Of a DNA stretch of 7,902 nucleotides, positions 1 to 6,770 are shown one piece after another (the first letter of the stretch is position 1; every line of letters starts with the position of its first letter). A model generated the notes under the pieces. That model saw only the letters and a program-made list of their open reading frames with translations, made no database searches and was not told where the DNA came from. Made by a program: the position numbers and the translations under genes. Origin of the DNA: CAZGVW01 sp964529265. GTDB lineage: Bacteria > Planctomycetota > Phycisphaerae > Phycisphaerales > UBA1924. The DNA is taken from contig CAZGVW010000034.1 of NCBI GenBank assembly GCA_964529265.1, positions 1 to 7,902 on the forward strand, in the 5' to 3' direction.

Positions 1-1
1 C

Positions 2-1288
2 TCAGCCCGTATACCGCCCGATGATCAGCGTCACGTTGTGCCCGCCGAACCCGAACGTGTTGTTCATGGCGTAGCGGATGCGGTGGTCCCGCGCCGTGTG
101 CGCCACGAAATCCATGTCGAACCCCTCGTCCGGCTTGTCGAGGTTGATCGTCGGCGGCGCCACCTGCTGCCGGATCGCATTCACACACGCGATCATCTCG
201 ACCCCGCCCGATGCCCCCAGGCAGTGCCCGAGCATCGACTTCGTGGACGACATGAGCAGCCGCCCCTTCGACGACGCCAGCGCGTGCGCGCCGAACACCG
301 CCTTCACCGCCGCCACCTCAGCCGCGTCGCCCAGCGGCGTCGATGTCCCGTGCGCATTGATGTAATCGATGTCCGTCGGGCTCAGCCGCGCGTGCTCCAG
401 CGCCCACCTCATCGATCGCGCCGCCCCGCGGCCTTCGCCGTCCGGCGCCGTGATGTGGCTCGCGTCGCTCGAGGCGCCCGCGCCGCTCAGTTCGGCCAGA
501 ATCCGCCCGCCCCGCGCCTTCGCGTGCGCCTCCGTCTCCAGCACGAACACCGCCGCGCCCTCCGCGAGCACGAATCCATCGCGATCGACGTCGAAGGGCC
601 GCGACGCTTTCTCCGGCTCGTCGTTCCGCGCGCTCAGCGCCCGCATCGTCATGAACGCCGAGAGGCAGATCGGGCTGATCGCCGCCTCCGCCCCGCCCGC
701 GAGCATCACGTCCGCCTCGCCCCGCTGCATGATGTGCATCGCGTCCGCGATCGAATGCCCGGACGATGCGCACGCCGTCGCGTGCGCGCTCGAGGGCCCC
801 TGCAAGCCCCACCTGATCGAAACGTGCCCCGCGCACGAGTTCACCATCAGCCGCGGAACCGTGAACGGGCTCGTGCGCGTCGGCCCCTTCTCGAAGAGTT
901 GCGCGCACCCTTCTTCAATGGTCTGAATGCCGCCGACGCCCGAGCCGATCACCACGCCGCAACGCTCCGGCCGCTCCTTCGCAAAGTCGATGCCCGACTG
1001 CTCGACCGCTTCGATCGCCGCGACCAGCCCCAGTTGCGTGAAGCGATCGATCTTCTTCGCTTCGCGCGGATCGAGCCGCGCGGCGGGATCCCAGTCGTGG
1101 ATCTGACCGGCGATGCGCACCGTCCACTTGTCGTCCCAGGCGATGAACTTCTCGCCCCGGACGCGGCTGATCCCGCTCCGGCCCGAGACCATCCCGTCCC
1201 AGGTCGAGGCCGCGTCCAGGCCGAGGTTCGTCAGCGCGCCCATGCCGGTGACGACGATCCGTGGCAGGTGAGAGTTGCTCTGAGTCAT
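2..1288 (-). CDS. fabF: 3-oxoacyl-[ACP] synthase II (KAS II)
   Basis: This cytoplasmic condensing enzyme elongates acyl-ACP with malonyl-ACP, releasing CO2, and is the main chain-extension step of type II fatty acid synthesis. The 428 residues carry the full thiolase-fold catalytic set: nucleophile Cys173 in TACASS, His313 in NAHGTSTPLGD, Lys350 and His355 in KSMLGHCLGA, and the C-terminal gating loop NNTFGFGGHN at 409-418. E. coli FabF is about 413 residues, so the length is normal, with a small insertion between the two histidine motifs. The ATG is fixed by an in-frame TGA at 1307-1309 with no other start codon between. No Shine-Dalgarno is visible before it (CCAGCCCAGCAACC), unlike acpP and fabG. 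It lies 83 bases after acpP, its carrier partner, and is the last operon gene in the window; the stop is at the very edge, so further genes may follow. The KAS I (FabB) alternative is less likely because of the acpP-fabF pairing and the overall motif pattern. Confidence 0.97.
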   Translation of the reverse strand: MTQSNSHLPRIVVTGMGALTNLGLDAASTWDGMVSGRSGISRVRGEKFIAWDDKWTVRIAGQIHDWDPAARLDPREAKKIDRFTQLGLVAAIEAVEQSGIDFAKERPERCGVVIGSGVGGIQTIEEGCAQLFEKGPTRTSPFTVPRLMVNSCAGHVSIRWGLQGPSSAHATACASSGHSIADAMHIMQRGEADVMLAGGAEAAISPICLSAFMTMRALSARNDEPEKASRPFDVDRDGFVLAEGAAVFVLETEAHAKARGGRILAELSGAGASSDASHITAPDGEGRGAARSMRWALEHARLSPTDIDYINAHGTSTPLGDAAEVAAVKAVFGAHALASSKGRLLMSSTKSMLGHCLGASGGVEMIACVNAIRQQVAPPTINLDKPDEGFDMDFVAHTARDHRIRYAMNNTFGFGGHNVTLIIGRYTG

Positions 1289-1310
1289 GGTTGCTGGGCT
1301 GGAGGTTCAG

Positions 1311-1355
1311 GCGGCGCGGGCGCACGCCGCGCGCTCAGTCGCCGCGCCCGGGCGC
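1311..1355 (-). promoter_or_regulatory. GC-rich hairpins in the acpP-fabF spacer
   Basis: Two adjacent self-complementary elements fill the middle of the 83-base acpP-fabF gap. One is a perfect 12-bp palindrome, GCGCCCGGGCGC, at 1344-1355. The other is a 6-bp stem pairing 1311-1316 with 1325-1330 around an 8-base loop. No T-tract follows on the minus strand, so this is not a standard intrinsic terminator. It could damp read-through from acpP into fabF or protect the acpP transcript. In DNA this GC-rich, chance pairing is a real alternative. Confidence 0.3.
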
Positions 1356-1371
1356 TCCCCGGTCCACAGGT

Positions 1372-1620
1372 TCAGGCGATGCCCTGGGCCTGCTTGATGA
1401 AATCGATCGCCTGGCCGACGGTCTGGATCTTTTCCGCGTCCTCGTCCGGGATGGAGGTCTCGAACTCATCCTCCAGCTCCATCACCAGTTCGACGGTGTC
1501 GAGGCTGTCCGCGTTGAGATCGTTCACGAAACTGGTGTCCCGGCTGATTTCCGACTTCTCGACGCCCATCTGCTCGGCGACGATGTCGATCACCTTCGCC
1601 TCGATCTCTTGTTCCGTCAC
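1372..1620 (-). CDS. acpP: acyl carrier protein
   Basis: This small acidic carrier tethers growing acyl chains on a 4'-phosphopantetheine arm and shuttles them among the Fab enzymes, PlsX and acyltransferases. The 82 residues match the family length (about 78 in E. coli). The attachment site is Ser39 in the signature NADSLDTVELV (36-46), followed by the acidic recognition helix II. The start is GTG at 1618-1620 and is supported by GGAG at 1629-1632, 8 bases upstream; the N-terminus MTEQEIEAKV is typical. The 118-base gap before it contains a candidate promoter, which fits the need to make far more ACP than enzymes. It sits between fabG and fabF, a very common arrangement. Nothing suggests a specialised polyketide or nonribosomal ACP. 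Confidence 0.98.
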   Translation of the reverse strand: MTEQEIEAKVIDIVAEQMGVEKSEISRDTSFVNDLNADSLDTVELVMELEDEFETSIPDEDAEKIQTVGQAIDFIKQAQGIA

Positions 1621-1628
1621 GACTGATT

Positions 1629-1632
1629 CTCC
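1629..1632 (-). promoter_or_regulatory. ribosome binding site of acpP
   Basis: GGAG on the minus strand, 8 bases before the GTG start of acpP. It decides the non-ATG start and is one of the clearer Shine-Dalgarno sites in the operon. Confidence 0.7.
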
Positions 1633-1686
1633 GTGTCGAGCCCACCGATCGGCAGGACCATCCCGCCGCCGGACAAGGCAATTCTG

Positions 1687-1715
1687 ACTATATCGAACGC
1701 CCCCCCGGCCGCCAA
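1687..1715 (-). promoter_or_regulatory. candidate sigma-70 promoter for acpP
   Basis: On the minus strand, TTGGCG (1715-1710, 4 of 6 to the -35 consensus) is separated by exactly 17 bases from TATAGT (1692-1687, 5 of 6 to the -10 consensus). Transcription would begin near 1680, giving a leader of about 60 bases that contains the acpP ribosome binding site. The AT-rich stretch stands out in a GC-rich region. The site lies wholly in the 118-base fabG-acpP gap, so it would allow acpP-fabF to be transcribed separately from the upstream operon. This is a motif match only. Confidence 0.5.
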
Positions 1716-1738
1716 TCGACGCCGGATCGAGCCCCCCG

Positions 1739-2500
1739 TCAGCACATCGTGAGCCCGCCGTCCACGCAGATCACCTGCCCGGTCAGGTACCCCGCGCCGT
1801 CCGAAGACACGTACGCCACCGCCTCCGCGATGTCCTCCGGAGCGCCCAGCCGCTTCACGGCCATCGCCTCCAGCACGCGGTCCTTCACCGCCGCGGGCAG
1901 GCCCGCCGTCATGTCTGTCTCCACGAACCCCGGCGCCACCACGTTCGCCGTGATCCCCTTCGCGCCCAGTTCCCGCGCCAGGGCCTTCGTCAGCCCGATC
2001 AGCCCCGCCTTCGCCGCGGAGTAGTTCGCCTGCCCGGCGTTCCCCACCACGCCCGACGTCGAGCCGATGTTCACGATCCGCCCGAACCGGCCCTTCATCA
2101 TCACGCGCGCCGCCGCCCGGCACGCGACAAACGCCGCGCGCAGGTTCACGTTGATCACCGCATCAAAGTCCTCGTCCGACATCCGCAGCGCCAGCCCATC
2201 GCGCGTCACGCCCGCGTTGTTCACCAGAATGTCGAGCCGGCCCAGCCCGTCCGCCACCTGCTCCACCGCCCGCGCCAGCGCCGCGCCGTCCGCCACATCC
2301 ACCGACACCACCGTCGCCGCGCCGCCCGCATCCTCAATCTGCGCGCGCACCTCCGACAGCGGACCTTCGTTCCGGCTCACCAGCGCCACGTGCCGACCGT
2401 CCCGCGACAATCGCAGCGCGATCGCCTTCCCGATTCCGCGGCTGGCGCCCGTCACGAACGCCACACGCTGATCACCCGCCGATTTCGACCCTGCGCTCAT
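1739..2500 (-). CDS. fabG: 3-oxoacyl-[ACP] reductase
   Basis: This NADPH-dependent cytoplasmic reductase converts 3-oxoacyl-ACP to (R)-3-hydroxyacyl-ACP in the elongation cycle. It is a classical short-chain dehydrogenase. With the start used here (253 residues), the dinucleotide motif TGASRGIG is at 17-24, NNAG at 94-97, and the catalytic tetrad is Asn119, Ser147, Tyr160 and Lys164 (YSAAK). The FabG-typical segment NIGSTSGVVGNAGQANY spans 144-160 and the C-terminus ends CVDGGLTMC. The frame stays open up to a GTG at 2545 that overlaps the lipoprotein stop as GTGA. The ATG at 2498-2500 is preferred because GGAG lies 9 bases upstream and because family members start close before the TGASRGIG motif; the upstream GTG has no comparable site. 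The gene lies between the lipoprotein gene (41-base gap) and acpP, which supports a fatty-acid role over some other SDR function. Confidence 0.95.
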   Translation of the reverse strand: MSAGSKSAGDQRVAFVTGASRGIGKAIALRLSRDGRHVALVSRNEGPLSEVRAQIEDAGGAATVVSVDVADGAALARAVEQVADGLGRLDILVNNAGVTRDGLALRMSDEDFDAVINVNLRAAFVACRAAARVMMKGRFGRIVNIGSTSGVVGNAGQANYSAAKAGLIGLTKALARELGAKGITANVVAPGFVETDMTAGLPAAVKDRVLEAMAVKRLGAPEDIAEAVAYVSSDGAGYLTGQVICVDGGLTMC

Positions 2501-2509
2501 GCCGCGTGT

Positions 2510-2513
2510 CTCC
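2510..2513 (-). promoter_or_regulatory. ribosome binding site deciding the fabG start
   Basis: GGAG on the minus strand (context CTGGAGACACGCGGC before ATG), 9 bases from the ATG at 2500. It favours this start over the in-frame GTG at 2545, which would add 15 residues. Confidence 0.6.
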
Positions 2514-2541
2514 AGACTTCTGTCCCCGGCGCACTTCCGCT

Positions 2542-3276
2542 TCACCCGCCCGGACTCGGACCACCCGGACGCCCCGGCCGACCCGGTCGGCCCGGCCCGC
2601 CTCCCCCCGATCTCCGCCGCGATGGCTGCCCCGCCTCATCGCGCCTGCCGTCCGGATCAGCCGGCGCTTCCGCCACTTCCGGCTGCGGCTCGGGCACGGC
2701 CTCTTCACTCAGCGCCACACCATCCAGGTCCGATGCGCGCGCCGCCGTCTGCTCCGTGGTCGCAAGGCCGGTGAAGATCCACGCGTCACCCGCGCGACGG
2801 CCCTCCCACGCCATCAGATACGCGCCCTTCGGATCCTGCACCGCAAGCCCCACCTTCGCATCCGCCTCGGCGCCTTCCAGCGCCACGATGCGCACCAGTT
2901 CGATCCCCTTCGTCTGGCTCTCCCACTCGCCGCGCTCCACCAGTTCCGCCAGCACCGCCTCCGCGGGCGGATCGAGCAGCCGGCTCATCGCCTCGTCATC
3001 GCCGCGCGCAATCGCGCTGGCGAGCGTGCCCACCGCCTCCGCAAGCGCCTGGTCATACGGCAGCCGCTCCTCCGGAAACTGCACGCGCGGATCGAGTTCA
3101 ACTGATTCCAGCGACGCCTGCTGCGGCGCAGGTGTCTGCACGGGCGCGGGCGCCGCAGGCGGAGGAGGAGGAGGCGCAGGTTTATCACACCCGCCCAGCG
3201 CGCACGCCCCGCCGATGGTCAGCAGGCCCGTCACCCGGATCAGCACCCACACGTTGTCTTTCCTATGGCGCATCAT
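2542..3276 (-). CDS. hypothetical lipoprotein in the fab operon
   Basis: I do not recognise a named family. The 244 residues begin with a lipoprotein signal: basic MMRHRK, a hydrophobic stretch about 9-27, then lipobox LGGC with Cys30 as the lipidated residue. Asp follows at +2; in E. coli that would retain the protein in the inner membrane, though the rule is untested here. Residues 32-53 are a Pro/Ala linker. Residues about 71-172 look globular (helical ALAEAVGTLASAIARGDDEA, later a strand-like stretch ending DAWIFTGL), vaguely like an NTF2/SnoaL-type fold, which is a guess. Residues 190-222 are acidic then basic, and 224-244 is a Gly/Arg/Pro tail with PGR triplets. The start overlaps fabD by 14 bases. 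GGAG lies 4 bases before the first ATG and 7 before the second (3273), so the true start may be 3273. Translation is likely coupled to fabD, making it part of the operon. High GC third positions support coding. Confidence 0.8.
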   Translation of the reverse strand: MMRHRKDNVWVLIRVTGLLTIGGACALGGCDKPAPPPPPPAAPAPVQTPAPQQASLESVELDPRVQFPEERLPYDQALAEAVGTLASAIARGDDEAMSRLLDPPAEAVLAELVERGEWESQTKGIELVRIVALEGAEADAKVGLAVQDPKGAYLMAWEGRRAGDAWIFTGLATTEQTAARASDLDGVALSEEAVPEPQPEVAEAPADPDGRRDEAGQPSRRRSGGGGPGRPGRPGRPGGPSPGG

Positions 3277-4210
3277 GACTCTCCACCTTCACGTTGCGAT
3301 CGATCCGCCGCATCAGCCCGGCCAGCACGCGCCCCGGCGCCATCTCATGCATCGGCGCCGTCGCGTTCGCCGCAAGCCAACGGCAGCACTCGTCCCACCG
3401 CACCGGCGCAGTCAACTGCTCCACCAGCCGGCGCCTGATCGACCGCTCCGCCGTCCCGGAACCATCCCCCCCCTCGCCGTGCGGCCGACCCGTGACATTA
3501 GACATCACAGGACACCGCGGCGCGGCGATCGCAACCTTCTCCAGCGCCGGCCCCAGCCGCTCCGCCGCGGGCGCCATCAAGGGCGAGTGAAACGCCCCCG
3601 CCACCGCCAGCCGCGTCGCCTTCAGACCCATCCCCTCCGCCGCCTTCAGCGCCCGTTCGCACGCCCCCACGTGCCCGCTCAGCACGATCTGCCCCGGCGC
3701 GTTGAAGTTCGCGGGCACGAGCGCCTGCCCCTCCGCCGCGGCGGCGCACACCGCCCGCGCCTGCGACTCATCCGCGCCGATCAGCGCCAGCATCCCGCTA
3801 TCCACCGCTTCCGCGGAGTCCTGCATCGCGCGACCGCGCAGCGCCACCAGCTCCAGCCCGTCCTCGAACGAAAACGCCCCCGCCAGGTGCAGCGCCGTGG
3901 ATTCGCCCAGGCTCAGCCCCTCCGCGGCTGAAATCGTTCCCCCGCTCCACCCGTGATCCGCCTCCAGCGCCCGGAAGCACGCCACGCCCGCCGTGAAGAG
4001 CGCCGGCTGCGCCACATCCGTCCGGTTCAGCGTCTCCGCGGGGCCCTCGAAGCAGAGGCGCGACAGCGGCGCCCCCAGCCGATTTCCCAGCAGCGCATCC
4101 GCCTTGTCGAACACCGCGCGCGCCGCCGGCGAGGCCTCGCGCCACGCGCGCCCCATCCCCAGCGCCTGCGCGCCCTGACCCGGACACAGAATGACCCGCG
4201 CCTCGCTCAT
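3263..4210 (-). CDS. fabD: malonyl-CoA:ACP transacylase
   Basis: This enzyme transfers malonate from malonyl-CoA to ACP, supplying the extender unit for FabH and FabF. The 315 residues (E. coli about 309) show PGQGAQ at 10-15, nucleophile Ser100 in GLSLGES (98-104), Arg125 in LRGRAMQ, catalytic His208 in GAFHSPLM and Gln265 in QLTAPVRW. The usual GHSLGE histidine next to the nucleophile is leucine here (Leu99), encoded by an unambiguous CTG; the other catalytic residues are intact. A glycine-rich loop at 244-253 extends the region before the last conserved helix. The ATG is fixed by an in-frame TGA immediately before it (4211-4213); no strong Shine-Dalgarno is seen. It follows fabH after 35 bases and overlaps the lipoprotein gene. 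Being in the fab operon argues against a polyketide acyltransferase. Confidence 0.95.
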   Translation of the reverse strand: MSEARVILCPGQGAQALGMGRAWREASPAARAVFDKADALLGNRLGAPLSRLCFEGPAETLNRTDVAQPALFTAGVACFRALEADHGWSGGTISAAEGLSLGESTALHLAGAFSFEDGLELVALRGRAMQDSAEAVDSGMLALIGADESQARAVCAAAAEGQALVPANFNAPGQIVLSGHVGACERALKAAEGMGLKATRLAVAGAFHSPLMAPAAERLGPALEKVAIAAPRCPVMSNVTGRPHGEGGDGSGTAERSIRRRLVEQLTAPVRWDECCRWLAANATAPMHEMAPGRVLAGLMRRIDRNVKVESHDAP

Positions 4211-4245
4211 TCAGCATGCACCGTGCGGGGCGCCGCGCCCACGCT

Positions 4246-5280
4246 TCAGATCCGCCACAGACTGCTCGCCCACGTCAGCCCCGCGCCGAACGCCACAAAC
4301 ATCACCAGTTGCCCCTCGCGCACCTTTCCCGCCGTGCGCAGTTGATCGAAACACAGCGGCACCGACCCCGCCGACGAGTTCCCGAACATCTCGATGTTCA
4401 CGTACATCTTCTCTTCCGGAATCCCGAAGCGCTCCCGCGCCGATTCCAGGATCCGCGCGTTCGACTGGTGGCACACGTACTGATCCACGTCCGACGCCTT
4501 CACCCCCGCCTTGTCCAGCGTCTCCTGAATCAGGTCGCCGAACGTGCCCACCGCGAACTTGTAGATCTGCCGACCGTTCATCTGCAGTTTGTGCAGTTTC
4601 ACGCCGCCCGGCTCGTCGCTCAGGTGCACGCCTTCCGGCAGTTCGCGCTCGCTCCGCGGCAGATACAGATCCCGCCACCCTTCGCCGTCGGAGTGCATGA
4701 CCTGCGCCAGGATGCCCTTCGTCGGGTCGTCGCTCGGCCGCAGCACCGCCGCGCCCGCCGCGTCGCCGAACAGGATCGAAACCCCGCGATTGTCGTAGTC
4801 CATCAGCGGCGTCAGCGTATCGCACCCGATCACGCCCACCGCGCGCCGCGAGCCCGATCGCACCAGTTCGTGCGCCACGTTCAGCGCATACACGAACCCC
4901 GAGCACGCCGCCGTAATGTCGAACGCCGCGGCGCCCTTCGCCCCCAGCAGCGCCGCCACCCGGCACGCCACCGACGGCACCGTCGATTCGCCCGTGCACG
5001 TCCCGACCACGATCAGGTCCAGTTCCTCGGCGCTCATGCGCGCATCCACCAGCGCCCGCCGCAGCGCCTCGGCGCTCAGCGTGCGCGTCGATTCGCCCTT
5101 CTCCCGATCGATCTTCCGCCGCTCGCGGATCCCCGTCCGCTGCACGATCCACTCGTCCGACGTGTCCATCACCTTCTCGAGGTCCGCGTTCGTGATGCGC
5201 CCATCGGGCACGCACGAACCCGTCCCCGCGAGCCGCACGCCCGGGACGAAGTTCGATGGCAGTGGCTTCGCAGCGCTCAC
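4246..5280 (-). CDS. fabH: 3-oxoacyl-[ACP] synthase III (KAS III)
   Basis: This enzyme initiates fatty acid synthesis by condensing an acyl-CoA primer, usually acetyl-CoA, with malonyl-ACP. The 344 residues carry the catalytic triad Cys126 (ITAACSGF), His271 (CHQSN) and Asn301 (FGNSSAGS), plus the N-terminal signatures GTGSCVPDGRITN (19-31) and DEWIVQRTGIRER (42-54). It is somewhat longer than E. coli FabH (317) because of about 13 extra N-terminal residues and a longer loop near 208-230. The start is GTG at 5278-5280, supported by GGAG 6 bases upstream. It overlaps the plsX stop as GTGA, so translation is probably coupled. Primer preference (straight or branched chain) cannot be judged from the sequence. 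fabD follows 35 bases downstream. Confidence 0.96.
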   Translation of the reverse strand: MSAAKPLPSNFVPGVRLAGTGSCVPDGRITNADLEKVMDTSDEWIVQRTGIRERRKIDREKGESTRTLSAEALRRALVDARMSAEELDLIVVGTCTGESTVPSVACRVAALLGAKGAAAFDITAACSGFVYALNVAHELVRSGSRRAVGVIGCDTLTPLMDYDNRGVSILFGDAAGAAVLRPSDDPTKGILAQVMHSDGEGWRDLYLPRSERELPEGVHLSDEPGGVKLHKLQMNGRQIYKFAVGTFGDLIQETLDKAGVKASDVDQYVCHQSNARILESARERFGIPEEKMYVNIEMFGNSSAGSVPLCFDQLRTAGKVREGQLVMFVAFGAGLTWASSLWRI

Positions 5281-6395
5281 GCGGATCTCCGCATCGCATC
5301 CTTCGATGGACTCGCCCCCGGACTCGGCGCGCCCGGAACCGCCGAAGCATCCTCAGCGCCCGCCCGCGCCCCCGCCGCGCCGCCCAACGCCGCCTCCACC
5401 TCCGCCAGCCGACGCACGATCCCCTCGTTCACGCCCGCCGCCACGTACCCGCGCGTGTTGCGGATCGCGCTCCTGATCGTCTTCGGCTCGCTCGAGCCGT
5501 GGCAGATCACGCACACGCCGTTCACGCCCAGCAGCGGCGCGCCGCCGTATTCGTGGTAATCGTTCTTCTTGAAGATCGCCTTCGCCACCGGCTCCAGGCG
5601 CAGCGCCAGGTCCGCATCGTGCTCGAAGACCTCCTGAAAGATCGCCTTGAAGAACGAGCGCGCCAGCCCCTCCGCCAGTTTCAGCATCGTGTTGCCGACG
5701 AACCCGTCCGTCACCACCACGTCCGCCGCGCCCTCGAGCAGATCGCGCGCCTCGATATACCCGACGTAGTTCATCCCCGGCGTCGCGCGCAGCAGATCCC
5801 GCGTCTCGCGGATCAGGTCCGTCCCCTTCGCCTCTTCCGAGCCGATGTTGATCTGCGCCACCCTCGGATTGGCGATCCCCAGCGCCCGCGCCGCGTACTG
5901 CTCCGCCATCAATCCATACTGCTGCAGGTGCGTCGGCCGCGGCTCGGGGTTCGCGCCCGCGTCGCACAGCACCACGGGGCCGTGGAAACTTGGCAGCGTC
6001 ACCGCGATCCCCGGCCGGTGCGCGTGCGGCAGGCGCCGCATGTGCATGGTCGCCGCGGAAACGCACGCGCCCGTGTTCCCCGCCGAGAGCGCCGCATCCG
6101 CCGGCTCGGCCGCCTTCTGGCTCGCCAGCTGGCATGTGCGCACGATCGTCGAGTCCTTCTTCTGGCGCACCGCCTCCACCGGCGATTCATGCATCTGAAT
6201 CACCTCGGACGCATGCTCGATCACCAGGCGCTCGTCGCGCACGCCGCGATCGCTCAGCACGTCTTCAATGATGTCCCGCGGACCGACGAGGATGAGCCGG
6301 TCATCCCCCGCCAGGTCCGGCAGGGCGTCGATGCAGCCCTTGAGAATCGCGTCGGGCGCGTGATCGCCGCCCATGACGTCGATGGCGAGCCGCAT
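5277..6395 (-). CDS. plsX: phosphate acyltransferase PlsX
   Basis: PlsX converts acyl-ACP and phosphate to acyl-phosphate, which PlsY uses to acylate glycerol-3-phosphate, so it links fatty-acid synthesis to membrane phospholipid. It is a peripheral membrane enzyme in the bacteria where it has been studied. Family signatures run through the 372 residues: IDVMGGDHAP at 5-14, LSAGNTGA at 103-110, NIGSEEAKG at 183-191, YVGYIEARDL at 210-219, VVVTDGFVGN at 226-235 and YGGAPLLGVNG at 283-293. The conserved fold ends near 336; residues 337-372 form an Ala/Gly/Pro/Ser-rich tail that may be disordered and accounts for the length above the usual 330-356. The ATG is 6 bases after the rpmF stop, with GAGG inside the last rpmF codons 11 bases upstream. 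The rpmF-plsX-fabH order is widely conserved. Confidence 0.96.
   Translation of the reverse strand: MRLAIDVMGGDHAPDAILKGCIDALPDLAGDDRLILVGPRDIIEDVLSDRGVRDERLVIEHASEVIQMHESPVEAVRQKKDSTIVRTCQLASQKAAEPADAALSAGNTGACVSAATMHMRRLPHAHRPGIAVTLPSFHGPVVLCDAGANPEPRPTHLQQYGLMAEQYAARALGIANPRVAQINIGSEEAKGTDLIRETRDLLRATPGMNYVGYIEARDLLEGAADVVVTDGFVGNTMLKLAEGLARSFFKAIFQEVFEHDADLALRLEPVAKAIFKKNDYHEYGGAPLLGVNGVCVICHGSSEPKTIRSAIRNTRGYVAAGVNEGIVRRLAEVEAALGGAAGARAGAEDASAVPGAPSPGASPSKDAMRRSA
5287..5290 (-). promoter_or_regulatory. ribosome binding site of fabH
   Basis: GGAG on the minus strand, inside the last codons of plsX and 6 bases before the GTG start of fabH. It supports the GTG start and the 4-base plsX-fabH overlap. 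Confidence 0.65.
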
Positions 6396-6401
6396 GTGGA
6401 C

Positions 6402-6584
6402 TTATTCCTCGTCGGCGGTCTTCAGCTTGAGTCCGGGGCGGACGTATCCGCACGCGCCGCAGGCGCGGTGAGGCATCTTCGTCGAACCGCAGTTCGGGCA
6501 CGCCACGAGGTTCGCCGCGCGAAGCGCCTGATGCGACCGGCGCCGACGCGTGCGGCCATGGCTGGTTCGGTGTGTCGGTTGCAT
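6402..6584 (-). CDS. rpmF: 50S ribosomal protein L32
   Basis: This is a small basic protein of the large ribosomal subunit. The 60 residues have the L32 layout: an Arg/His-rich N-terminus (HRTSHGRTRRRRSHQAL, 5-21), the core LRAANLVACPNCG, and a four-cysteine zinc ribbon with Cys29, Cys32, Cys42 and Cys45 (CPNC and CGAC). Retaining all four cysteines means this is the zinc-binding form. The N-terminus lacks the common MAVPKRK start but keeps the basic stretch. GGAAGG lies about 11 bases before the ATG, slightly long spacing. It heads the operon immediately before plsX, a widely conserved linkage. The DUF177 (YceD) gene that often precedes rpmF is not upstream; that side is non-coding. Confidence 0.95.
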   Translation of the reverse strand: MQPTHRTSHGRTRRRRSHQALRAANLVACPNCGSTKMPHRACGACGYVRPGLKLKTADEE

Positions 6585-6740
6585 GTCTCGATCGACCTTC
6601 CTTCATCCATCGCCGCCGCGAATCCGAATGCCCGGAGCGCCCGCCCCAAGCCCGATCCGTCCGCCGCGGCTGCTCCAACGCCTGCCTGAAAATACGCCCC
6701 GGCGACTCATCAAGACGCCGACGCGGCCAGTCCCAACCCT

Positions 6741-6761
6741 CCCGGGAAGCCGTCTCCCGGG
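6741..6761. repeat. perfect inverted repeat upstream of rpmF
   Basis: CCCGGGA (6741-6747) and TCCCGGG (6755-6761) are perfect 7-bp arms around a 7-base loop. No T-tract follows on either strand, so an intrinsic terminator is unlikely. It lies about 160 bases before rpmF, just downstream of an AT-rich patch with a possible -10 box, so it could be an operator or a 5' leader hairpin. Confidence 0.45.
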
Positions 6762-6770
6762 CCTGCCTTA

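Noticed and set aside
38..1687. A 549-codon plus-strand frame opposite fabF and acpP
   Set aside because: It is Arg/His/Pro-rich low-complexity sequence lying antisense to two certain genes, as is usual for frames opposite high-GC coding DNA.
2501..2545. Longer FabG starting at GTG 2545
   Set aside because: There is no ribosome site before it and 15 extra residues do not fit the family; the ATG at 2500 has GGAG upstream.
2390..3931. A 513-codon plus-strand frame opposite the lipoprotein gene and fabD
   Set aside because: The product is Ser/Ala/Pro/Arg-biased with no motif, and the minus strand carries clear catalytic motifs in fabD.
4211..5350. A 379-codon minus-strand frame overlapping fabH
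   Set aside because: It is the shifted frame of fabH, with an Arg/Gly-biased product; the fabH frame has the full Cys-His-Asn triad.
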